Below are positions 9,539 to 15,777 of a DNA stretch of 43,941 nt, piece by piece (within the stretch, counting starts at the first letter, position 1; each line of letters starts with the position of its first letter). Source of the stretch: an uncultured Bacteroidales bacterium (GTDB lineage: Bacteria; Bacteroidota; Bacteroidia; Bacteroidales; FEN-979); contig CAIYJU010000180.1 in NCBI GenBank assembly GCA_903926565.1, forward strand, positions 1 to 43,941, written 5' to 3'. The translations under genes and the position numbers were made by a program. A model generated the notes under the pieces. That model was not told the origin of the DNA, ran no database searches, and saw only the letters and a program-made list of their open reading frames with translations.

Positions 9539-10762
9539 CTACAGGTTATCGTTGGATAAAAAATCCTTCAGGTTAATATGCCTGATACCCTCTATGGTGT
9601 TCCCCTTGAAATCATCAAGACTCACCACCATTTTGGGATAATGATCAGAAATTTTCTGAAGGTTGCCAAATTCCCGATCTATGGTTTTTTGGGAATCAAG
9701 GCGCCAGGTAGCCTGAATATAAATTTTCTCATTCTGCTTTTTAGCTACAAAATCGACTTCCAGTTTTCCTGCCTGACCGGTTTTTACACTATAACCATGA
9801 TAACGCAAGTGATTAAAAATGGCGTTTTCAACCAATTTGTTCATATCAGAGGGCCTGAATCCGGCCAAAGCATTCCGGAGACCAAGATTTTCAAAATAGT
9901 ATTTTTCTCCCGTTTCAAAAATTCGTTTTCCCTCCAGGTCATACCTTTGAGAACGTTGAATAAGAAATGCATTGCATAAATAGTTTGTATAGGCTTGAAC
10001 CTGATTTGGAGCCAGGTTGGTTTGCCGGGATTTCAGGAAATCACTGATACTTTTGGAAGAAAAGATACTGCCGGTATGTTCTGCAATAAAACGAACCAAT
10101 TGATCAAGAAACCGGATGTTTCTTACACCATACCTTTTTATGATATCCTTATACAAGATGGTTGATACCAAAGCACCAAGATACTCATAAACTACATGTT
10201 CTTCGAGGGGAAGGTTATGGAGATAGGGCATACCTCCATACTTGAGGAAGTTCATTAAACTTTCATCTGTATTTTCAAGATTCTGGAATAGCAGGAATTC
10301 CATGTAACTCAGACTGTAAATCCTGAATTCAATATATCGGCCGCTAAGGTAAGTTGCCAGGTCGCCCGAAAGCAGGTTGGCGTTGCTTCCGGTGATATAA
10401 AGATCGTAATCATCATGTAACAAAAGACTTCGCAGCGCTTTTTCAAACTCATCTATATCCTGAATTTCATCAATAAAAAGATAGTTCTTTACCTTTTTAA
10501 CAGTATTGTCGTTTACGAACCGGATAAGGTCCGCTGCATTCCGGATACCGTCATAAGCAAAATCTTCTTTGTTGATGTAGATCACATTTGCATCGGGATA
10601 TTTTGACTGGATCTGCCTCATGATAAGAAAGAGAAAATAACTCTTTCCGACACGCCGCTGCCCGGTAAATACTTTTATCAGGGATTGATTGATGAAGGGT
10701 TCAAAAGCTGCCTGATAATGATCTCTTGAAATCAAACCGGATGGGAAAGAAATATTCTTCAT
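9539..10762 (-). CDS. AAA ATPase of the AAA_14/DUF4143 family
   Basis: This 407-residue protein (start ATG at 10762) is a P-loop ATPase with a C-terminal DUF4143 domain. Walker A is GQRRVGKS (34-41), Walker B LFIDE (95-99) and a sensor-like TGSNANLLS follows (124-132). The C-terminal part has KLEVDFVA followed by an IQATWRL strand, resembling the PD-(D/E)xK fold reported for this family. These ATPases are widespread orphans in Bacteroidota, and their biological role is unsettled. The frame stays open to 11068, but the extra residues lack family resemblance and the promoter-like element lies just upstream of 10762, so the shorter start is preferred. Confidence 0.85.
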   Translation of the reverse strand: MKNISFPSGLISRDHYQAAFEPFINQSLIKVFTGQRRVGKSYFLFLIMRQIQSKYPDANVIYINKEDFAYDGIRNAADLIRFVNDNTVKKVKNYLFIDEIQDIDEFEKALRSLLLHDDYDLYITGSNANLLSGDLATYLSGRYIEFRIYSLSYMEFLLFQNLENTDESLMNFLKYGGMPYLHNLPLEEHVVYEYLGALVSTILYKDIIKRYGVRNIRFLDQLVRFIAEHTGSIFSSKSISDFLKSRQTNLAPNQVQAYTNYLCNAFLIQRSQRYDLEGKRIFETGEKYYFENLGLRNALAGFRPSDMNKLVENAIFNHLRYHGYSVKTGQAGKLEVDFVAKKQNEKIYIQATWRLDSQKTIDREFGNLQKISDHYPKMVVSLDDFKGNTIEGIRHINLKDFLSNDNL

Positions 10763-10771
10763 AAAAAATAT

Positions 10772-10813
10772 ATGATTATAACTCTTGTCAAAAATACAAA
10801 AAGTTATAATCAT
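10772..10813 (-). promoter_or_regulatory. Inverted-repeat operator around the -7 box of the ATPase gene
   Basis: A perfect 11-bp inverted repeat, ATGATTATAAC (10772-10782) and GTTATAATCAT (10803-10813), has a 20-bp spacer, so the arm centres are 31 bp apart (about three helical turns). On the minus strand the spacer holds TATTTTTG (10789-10796), an exact TAnnTTTG box. A dimeric or cooperative repressor binding both arms would block this promoter. The regulator is not identified. Confidence 0.55.
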
Positions 10814-10996
10814 GTTGACAATAATCCTGGTTTCTGTCTGTTTTGAACCGTATAATTGATAATCAAAATACAGTTCCTCCCCCTTCCGGGCATCTTTCGG
10901 TTTTCTTTCATTCATTTTTAATCCATTGGTATTCAGGTGGTAGAAACATCGAAAGGAAGGCTTCCCTGCACTACAGCCCCTCCGCATTCTGCTCTT

Positions 10997-11024
10997 ATCG
11001 TATTGATAAATAGTGCGATACGAT
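10997..11024. repeat. 7-bp inverted repeat, possible operator
   Basis: ATCGTAT (10997-11003) and ATACGAT (11018-11024) are exact inverted copies separated by 14 bp. They lie about 45 bp upstream of the -33 element of the rightward promoter, where an activator could bind. The match is short enough that chance is possible. Confidence 0.3.
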
Positions 11025-11067
11025 TTGTTGTGAGATAATGTAAAGATTTTCGCCCTTCCCGGTCGCA

Positions 11068-11096
11068 TTGAACCGGAAAGAACCGCCCTACATTTG
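11068..11096 (+). promoter_or_regulatory. Promoter TTG-N18-TACATTTG for the receiver-like gene
   Basis: TTG (11068-11070) and TACATTTG (11089-11096) are separated by 18 bp, a close match to the Bacteroidota promoter pattern. The predicted transcript start near 11102 leaves a leader of about 20 nt before the TTG start at 11123. Confidence 0.55.
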
Positions 11097-11122
11097 CCGC
11101 ACCTGATTAAACAAGGTTTATT

Positions 11123-11536
11123 TTGACAAACGGCAACTTCTTAAAACCGACCATTCTGATCGCCAGGGAAAATCCGGGCGAAGACAACGACCTGGCTGGT
11201 TTGCTGCTGAATAAAAACATTTCGGTGATCCGGGTTGAATCGGGGAGTGAAGCCCTGCGCGTGTTTCAAACCAACCCTGCCATATCGCTTGCCTTGATCA
11301 ATGCCGATCTGCCCGGTTTGAACGGCTTCGACACAGCCCATGAAATCAGAAAGTTGTCGCCAAGCCTTCCCATTATTCTATTTGTTAATTACGTAAATAT
11401 CGAATCCATTCGCCTTTCCATCATGGTAGGCTGCACCCGGATGCTGCAAAACCCGGTTGACCCGGATGAGTTGGACACCATTGTTGAACAGTACCTCTTA
11501 AAACGCGAAGATTATGCTGAATCCATTGACAAATAA
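11123..11536 (+). CDS. Degenerate stand-alone response-regulator receiver protein
   Basis: This 137-residue protein has a CheY-like fold pattern (beta strand TILIAREN, then LALINADLPGLNGFD, IILFVNY and a QNPVDPDEL end), but every key residue is altered. The N-terminal acidic pair is Arg15-Glu16, the phospho-acceptor position is Asn60 (Asp62 is out of register), the conserved Thr/Ser is Val88, and the conserved Lys is Asn110. It is therefore unlikely to be phosphorylated in the usual way. It has no output domain and no kinase neighbour. The start is TTG at 11123, supported by the promoter upstream, and no better ATG is available. Confidence 0.72.
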   Translation: MTNGNFLKPTILIARENPGEDNDLAGLLLNKNISVIRVESGSEALRVFQTNPAISLALINADLPGLNGFDTAHEIRKLSPSLPIILFVNYVNIESIRLSIMVGCTRMLQNPVDPDELDTIVEQYLLKREDYAESIDK

Positions 11537-11546
11537 ATTTTTAACC

Positions 11547-12062
11547 ATGAAACATATACCTATGAAAACATCAGACAAAATAGCTGAAACCAACCTGACC
11601 CATTCAGTCGATTTCTATAGAATGCATAATCTGCAAAACCAATTAAACAACCCAGTCAACCTACTGTACAAAACAAAAAAAAACCTGCTGCTACTTGTTG
11701 CTTTAGCTGCATTTATGCTACTAAGCAGCGCTAAAACATATGCGGGAGACGTATATTCAACGCCACCGGGAATGGGCGCCAGTGTTACTACTTATTCTGA
11801 TTGGGGAGGGTATGGTTATTCGCCAGGCAAAAATTATTATTATTTTAATGGCTCTCCACAGTATGGCATTTATTTCAATTATAACAATAATGGCAACAAC
11901 AGATGGGAAATATGGCAAATTTCGCCAACTAACCGAATGGAATATTATAGCACGTCTAATGGGACTCTCCCTCCTCAAACAGGCTGGGTCTCATATTATG
12001 GAGCCGCCCCTGTACCGGTATTAAGCGGTACCAGCACTCTCCAGCTTTCTTTGTTCTTTTAG
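11547..12062 (+). CDS. Secreted T9SS protein, N-terminal part (frameshifted)
   Basis: This frame encodes a signal peptide with a strong hydrophobic core (NLLLLVALAAFMLLSS, cleavage after TYAG) preceded by an unusually long N-terminal extension, then an Asn/Tyr/Gly-rich mature domain. ATGs at 11547, 11562 and 11622 are all possible starts. The one at 11622 gives a more normal signal peptide. The frame stops at TAG (12060-12062), immediately where the next frame begins, and the downstream frame lacks any export signal. The two pieces are almost certainly one gene separated by a +1 shift at UUU-UAG. Codon choice here is more AT-rich than in neighbours. Function is unknown. Confidence 0.6.
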   Translation: MKHIPMKTSDKIAETNLTHSVDFYRMHNLQNQLNNPVNLLYKTKKNLLLLVALAAFMLLSSAKTYAGDVYSTPPGMGASVTTYSDWGGYGYSPGKNYYYFNGSPQYGIYFNYNNNGNNRWEIWQISPTNRMEYYSTSNGTLPPQTGWVSYYGAAPVPVLSGTSTLQLSLFF

Positions 12063-12066
12063 ATAT

Positions 12067-14004
12067 TTGAATTCTGACGGAGTGTCATTCACAAATGTCC
12101 AATCAAATTATTTACCAAGCATCACCATTGCTCCTCAGGGTGTTGATCCTGAGGATCCTGCATACAGTTTCGTAAACTTCGTAATAAATAATGGAACTAG
12201 TACATTGGCTTGGGATGCAGGTACAGAATATACAATGTTCAGTTTTATTGTTTCTAATGGTCTTGGCACACATCCTTTTTCACTTGTTAGCCTAGAACCT
12301 GCTTTCCAATATGGTTGTTATTATGAGCTAAATTCTTCGGATGACATTACGGATTATGCTAATATGTTTTATCCAGGCGCCAATAATTTAAACATTACTA
12401 GTTCTAGTTCAGGACTCTGGAAATATGCTACACAAAATCTCCAACTTGGTAAATGCTGGTTAACGAATGGTAATACAAGTTGGTCAGAAGGCACAAACTG
12501 GTCTGATGGTTCTGTACCTGCCTATAACCAGAACATTGCCATAATTGCAGGCGTAACACAGCCTGTAGCTGGTTTAGGCAGCGTATGCGGCACATTGAAA
12601 ATTGAGAGCGGAGCATCCGTTGAAGTCGCTGCATCAGGAACGTTAACTGTAAATGGCGATCTTGTAATTGAAGGTCCTTCAGGGTTATTAGTGAAATCGG
12701 GCGGCTCGCTTATTCAAAATTCAGCGGGCGTAGAAGCCACAGTTGAAAGGGATATTGCCGCCGGGAGTTCTCCACACGGATGGCACCTTCTCTCTGCACC
12801 GGTTGCCGCACAGGCTATACACCCCGCATTTACCAATGCTACCCCGGGCAATTATGATTTTTACGCATGGTGGGAACTAACCAGTCAATGGGTTAATTAT
12901 AAAAACATCACCGTTTCGCCTACCTGGGATGAAGCCAACATGCTCGGAGGAACCCCCGGGCATTTGAATTTCATTCCCGGAAAAGGATATCTTGTTTCAT
13001 ACGCAGCTGCAAGTACAAAACAGTTTAGCGGAGTCCTCAATAAGGATAATATCAGCGTTAGCGGACTTGCTGTAAGCGCGGGCGACTACAAAGGCTGGCA
13101 CCTGCTGGGCAATCCTTTTACATCAGCTATTACATGGGGCACCGGAAACTGGGCGCTATCCAATATTACTGCAACAGCAAAAATATGGAAGGAATCAACT
13201 GCTGCATATATTGACCTTACTTCCGGTTTGGGTATTATACCTTCGCTGAATGGGTTTATGGTAGAAACAACAGGATCAGGGGCGCTTACCATTCCAACTG
13301 ATGCGCGTGTACACAACACAACAACTCCATGGTATAAAGCCACCGACAATCCCAAAATCATTTTGCAGGCCAACGATCCCTCAGGACAAACTGCACAGGA
13401 GAGCATCATTATATCGGAAAACGCCGCAACTGCAGGATTCGATCCGGCCTTCGATTCGCATTTCCTTGCTGGTCATGCCCCGCTGTTTTATTCGGTAGCC
13501 GGCAGTGATCAATTGTCAACAAATGCCCAGCCCGAAATTGGCGGAGCCGTTCAGATTCCTTTCGATTTTATCAAAAATAACGGCGTTAACTTTACAATCG
13601 AAGCTAAATTGATTTCAAATTTGGCAGGTCCTGTAATCCTTAACGACCTTAAAACAAACGCATCCCAGGATTTAAAGGTCAGTCCGGTTTATAGTTTCAC
13701 CTCCGAAGCCGGAGATAATCCAAACAGGTTTATGATTTCATTCAGATCAGTGGGTATTGATGATAACAAAAACAGCAATTCATTTGCCATCAGCAGCACC
13801 GGCAAAACCATTATTGTAAACGCCAATGTTGACAACATCACGGGAAGCGTTAATGTTTACAACATGATGGGACAACTCATGGCGCAACAGTCGCTGAGCG
13901 GAGGGAAACTAACCAAAATCAACCTCGCCTCAGGTACTGGATATTATCTCGTTAAAGTAATCACCGCGGATAATTCTTATTCAGCTAAGGTTATTATTAA
14001 TTAG
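12067..14004 (+). CDS. Secreted T9SS protein, C-terminal part with sorting domain (frameshifted)
   Basis: About 645 residues continue the preceding frame. The first 90 look like the remainder of a cohesin-like beta-sandwich (VSFTNVQ ... EYTMFSFIVSNG). A beta-helix-like repeat stretch follows (about 170-230, GTLTVNGDLVIEGPSGLLVK), then two HGWHLLSAP/KGWHLLGNPF-type repeats. The last 70 residues form a type A T9SS sorting domain (VNVYNMMGQL ... GYYLVKV ... AKVIIN). The frame is open back to 12025, so the TTG at 12067 is not a convincing start and there is no signal peptide. It should be an exported, surface-attached protein if the frameshift is bridged or is an assembly error. Confidence 0.75.
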   Translation: MNSDGVSFTNVQSNYLPSITIAPQGVDPEDPAYSFVNFVINNGTSTLAWDAGTEYTMFSFIVSNGLGTHPFSLVSLEPAFQYGCYYELNSSDDITDYANMFYPGANNLNITSSSSGLWKYATQNLQLGKCWLTNGNTSWSEGTNWSDGSVPAYNQNIAIIAGVTQPVAGLGSVCGTLKIESGASVEVAASGTLTVNGDLVIEGPSGLLVKSGGSLIQNSAGVEATVERDIAAGSSPHGWHLLSAPVAAQAIHPAFTNATPGNYDFYAWWELTSQWVNYKNITVSPTWDEANMLGGTPGHLNFIPGKGYLVSYAAASTKQFSGVLNKDNISVSGLAVSAGDYKGWHLLGNPFTSAITWGTGNWALSNITATAKIWKESTAAYIDLTSGLGIIPSLNGFMVETTGSGALTIPTDARVHNTTTPWYKATDNPKIILQANDPSGQTAQESIIISENAATAGFDPAFDSHFLAGHAPLFYSVAGSDQLSTNAQPEIGGAVQIPFDFIKNNGVNFTIEAKLISNLAGPVILNDLKTNASQDLKVSPVYSFTSEAGDNPNRFMISFRSVGIDDNKNSNSFAISSTGKTIIVNANVDNITGSVNVYNMMGQLMAQQSLSGGKLTKINLASGTGYYLVKVITADNSYSAKVIIN

Positions 14005-14068
14005 GAATATTTGCAACACCTCGCAAAGGTTAAACTATTCAAACTTCTAAATCCACAAAATCAATCTT

Positions 14069-14311
14069 ATGAAATCAACTCTCAAACCCTTTATTTTCTC
14101 CGTGCTTCTACTCTGCCAAATGGCGATTGTTCAAATAAGCGTGGCTCAGCCGCCGCCGCCGGAAGTTAACGGCTCAATGACTAACGAAAATCCCCGAGAA
14201 GGAGGCGGAGCCCCCATCGACGGCGGGCTGGCTGTCGCACTATTTATGGTGGCCGGGTTTGGTGCATGGAAATGGTATAAGACGCATGAAAAATTAAACA
14301 TAAAAATTTAA
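14069..14311 (+). CDS. Small PID-CTERM-like sorted protein
   Basis: This 80-residue protein has a signal peptide (about 1-26, ending SVAQ), a short Pro/Asn/Glu-rich spacer, and a C-terminal GGGAPIDGG motif followed by a hydrophobic helix and a basic tail (WKWYKTHEK). This tripartite end is the PID-CTERM type found in many small Bacteroidota proteins and resembles exosortase or rhombosortase substrates. The mature part would be only about 25 residues. It sits 13 bp upstream of a polytopic membrane protein of unknown function and 64 bp after the T9SS protein. Confidence 0.7.
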   Translation: MKSTLKPFIFSVLLLCQMAIVQISVAQPPPPEVNGSMTNENPREGGGAPIDGGLAVALFMVAGFGAWKWYKTHEKLNIKI

Positions 14312-14324
14312 ACCCGGTCGGGAA

Positions 14325-15176
14325 ATGGAACAAAAGGGTTTGACCAGCACATGTGATGAGGGTCCGCTATCTAGGCGGACCCTCATTGAGCTGCGTCTCT
14401 ATTCAACATTCATGTTTGTCTTCGCAGCTTTGCTGCTGCAATTTTTACTTACGTTTCACACGGCATTCCTATTAAAAGCCTGTTCGTATCCTATCCGGAA
14501 CGGCCTGTTTACCATTAATTATTTATCGGAAAGCAGGGCAAACTGGACCATTGACCAGGTATTCCTGGTTTTTGGTTCAGGGCCGCTGATCGTTACTGCA
14601 ATCGGTTGGTTCCTGTTGTTTGTATTAAGAACAATCAGGTTTTCAAAGTGGAAAACAAGGCTCGCCTTTACCTGGATGGCCTTCCTGATGGTCAATGCCA
14701 TCCCCTGCGGCCTTGTTGCCGGGTTATTCTTTTTCGACGGAATAGGCATCCCTTTTCAATGGACGGTCGAAAGTGTCATGGCAAGGGTAGTGATTGCTAT
14801 TGCAGTTTTGCTGATCCTGGTAGTTTTCAACCGCTACTGGCTCCTGTTGTTTCTGAAAACATCCTTTTCTGCTGCATTTTTACATACCAGGGGCAACCAG
14901 AAGATTTTCCTGACAAACATCTATATCAGGCCCTGGATTTATGGCTTGATCATTCTCATGCTTTTTAACTGGCCGTTCTATAGCTTCTTCTGGCCGGCAT
15001 TTCTGATGAGTGTTGGATATTGCGCAATTCCATTTTCTAACCACAAACTGAAGTATCCCAACATCCGCGTCATGAAATCGGGAAATAAAATTTTCGCCTC
15101 CCGGATTCATATCTTGTTTTTCATCATGGCGATTGCCCTGGCATGGATTGCTGGTAACTACAGTATTAATTTCTGA
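14325..15176 (+). CDS. Polytopic membrane protein of unknown function
   Basis: I do not recognise this 283-residue protein. It has about seven hydrophobic helices (near 27-50, 85-105, 115-140, 153-172, 205-225, 228-240, 260-278) with basic loops between. No exosortase, rhomboid or transporter signature is evident: Cys, Arg and His residues are present but not in the exosortase order. The 13-bp spacing suggests co-transcription with the PID-CTERM-like gene. The first 20 codons contain a perfect 12-bp hairpin, so the true start or its regulation is uncertain. Confidence 0.6.
   Translation: MEQKGLTSTCDEGPLSRRTLIELRLYSTFMFVFAALLLQFLLTFHTAFLLKACSYPIRNGLFTINYLSESRANWTIDQVFLVFGSGPLIVTAIGWFLLFVLRTIRFSKWKTRLAFTWMAFLMVNAIPCGLVAGLFFFDGIGIPFQWTVESVMARVVIAIAVLLILVVFNRYWLLLFLKTSFSAAFLHTRGNQKIFLTNIYIRPWIYGLIILMLFNWPFYSFFWPAFLMSVGYCAIPFSNHKLKYPNIRVMKSGNKIFASRIHILFFIMAIALAWIAGNYSINF
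14356..14386. repeat. Perfect 12-bp hairpin at the start of the membrane-protein gene
   Basis: ATGAGGGTCCGC (14356-14367) and GCGGACCCTCAT (14375-14386) enclose a 7-nt loop. The hairpin begins 31 nt after the predicted ATG and is not followed by a T-run, so it is not a standard terminator. It could control translation or be a small palindromic repeat. Confidence 0.6.
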
Positions 15177-15330
15177 GGGCATCAATCTCACCCTTTGGCA
15201 GCATGTGACCAACATCTTTTCCATGCCCTTCGGTATCATCGTTGACAAAGATGCCAGCGAAAATATTGTCTCCAATGAATCCCCCCACTGGTGCACCTTC
15301 CGTGAATTGACCATCCGGTTTTTAATCTAT
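15166..15330 (-). pseudogene. Possible minus-strand gene remnant
   Basis: Reading leftward, about 53 codons up to TAA at 15166-15168 give a protein-like sequence containing FTEGAPVGGFIGDNIFAG and ending PKGEIDALRN. Upstream in the same frame the reading is broken by TAA and TGA codons, although the flanking residues (YFAGFID) still look protein-like. I could not assign a family. It overlaps the last bases of the membrane-protein gene on the other strand. Chance openness cannot be excluded. Confidence 0.3.
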
Positions 15331-15479
15331 GAAACCTGCGAAATAGGTTCACATTAAGTGATGAGAATTTTGCGTCACCTCCAGCCGGAACGTTGTTTAC
15401 TTGTATGAATTTTAAGTGTGTATGGAGGGAGCGAAAAAAACAAATAAAGACTAAATACTTTCGCTTTTACTTTCGCAAA
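15177..15479. other. Non-coding stretch before the tRNA
   Basis: Apart from the possible minus-strand remnant in its first 150 bp, I see no gene, repeat or promoter worth naming. The plus-strand open frame through it (to 15357) overlaps the preceding gene and has no recognisable features. Confidence 0.4.
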
Positions 15480-15516
15480 AGAAAAAAGCCACCCCAATTT
15501 TACTTGTAAGTGGCTT
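15480..15516 (-). terminator. Intrinsic terminator of tRNA-Arg
   Basis: On the minus strand AAGCCAC, an unpaired stretch of 17 nt, then GTGGCTT run into a T-rich tail (TTTTTTC). The two 7-bp arms are perfect (15486-15492 and 15510-15516). It lies 9 bp downstream of the tRNA 3' end. Confidence 0.65.
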
Positions 15517-15524
15517 ATTTTCAG

Positions 15525-15598
15525 TGACCCCAGAGGGATTCAAACCCCCAACCTGCTGATCCGTAGTCAGCTACTCTATTCAGTTGAGCTATGGGGCC
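15525..15598 (-). tRNA. tRNA-Arg (anticodon ACG)
   Basis: This 74-nt cloverleaf reads on the minus strand. The acceptor GGCCCCA pairs with TGGGGTC (one G-T), the D-arm is GCTC/GAGT, the anticodon stem GCTGA/TCAGC has loop CTACGGA with anticodon ACG, and the T-arm GGGGG/CCCTC has loop TTTGAAT. The discriminator is A and the CCA end is not encoded. ACG is normally edited to ICG and reads CGU/CGC/CGA codons. Confidence 0.93.
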
Positions 15599-15608
15599 AA
15601 TATTATGT

Positions 15609-15639
15609 CAAAATTCAAAATCAAATTTCAAATTTCAAA
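15609..15639. repeat. Imperfect AT-rich tandem repeat (CAAAATT/CAAATTT units)
   Basis: Several 7-9 nt units of the form TCAAAATT or TCAAATTT follow each other between the tRNA and its upstream promoter. A similar stretch occurs at 18070-18107 before the first ketosynthase gene. Such sequence is frequent in Bacteroidota intergenic DNA. No function is proposed. Confidence 0.45.
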
Positions 15640-15688
15640 GGATAAGAACGATATCATGCTGGTGTGATTGTCACTCGTTTTGAGGGTG

Positions 15689-15696
15689 CAAAGATA
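15689..15696 (-). promoter_or_regulatory. Candidate -7 box for tRNA-Arg
   Basis: On the minus strand the sequence is TATCTTTG, an exact TAnnTTTG box, about 90 nt upstream of the mature tRNA. It lies back to back with the rightward -7 box at 15719. No good -33 element was found. Confidence 0.35.
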
Positions 15697-15718
15697 ATAC
15701 TTTTTTCAAAATAAGTTA

Positions 15719-15726
15719 TACCTTTG
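15719..15726 (+). promoter_or_regulatory. -7 box (TACCTTTG) for biosynthetic block A
   Basis: TACCTTTG matches the Bacteroidota -7 consensus 52 bp upstream of the ammonia-lyase ATG, giving a leader of about 45 nt. A T-rich stretch replaces a clear -33 TTTG. It is the likely main promoter for the ammonia-lyase operon. Confidence 0.45.
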
Positions 15727-15777
15727 CAAATTTGATTTCCTGAGGTAAAATCCAGGCATGTAAAACGACTGAAAACA

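Larger units (their letters stand above)
10763..11122. other. 360-bp divergent intergenic region
   Basis: Apart from the operator-like repeat (10772-10813), a second small inverted repeat (10997-11024) and the rightward promoter (11068-11096), I see no gene here. The minus-strand open frame through it gives low-complexity, non-family sequence and is treated as non-coding. Confidence 0.5.

Noticed and set aside
10763-11068. N-terminal extension of the AAA ATPase to the ATG at 11068
   Set aside because: The extra 102 residues look random, the promoter-like -7 box and inverted repeat lie inside it, and the family N-terminus fits the ATG at 10762.
14325-15176. Exosortase processing the PID-CTERM-like protein
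   Set aside because: Cys, Arg and His are not arranged in the exosortase order and no conserved catalytic segments are visible.
15133-15357. Plus-strand open frame of 74 codons after the membrane-protein gene
   Set aside because: It overlaps the end of the preceding gene in another frame and has no signal, motif or promoter; the opposite strand looks more protein-like.
15525-15777. tRNA-Arg as an attachment site for a biosynthetic genomic island
   Set aside because: The tRNA 3' end points away from the cluster, and no integrase or repeated tRNA end is seen at either side.
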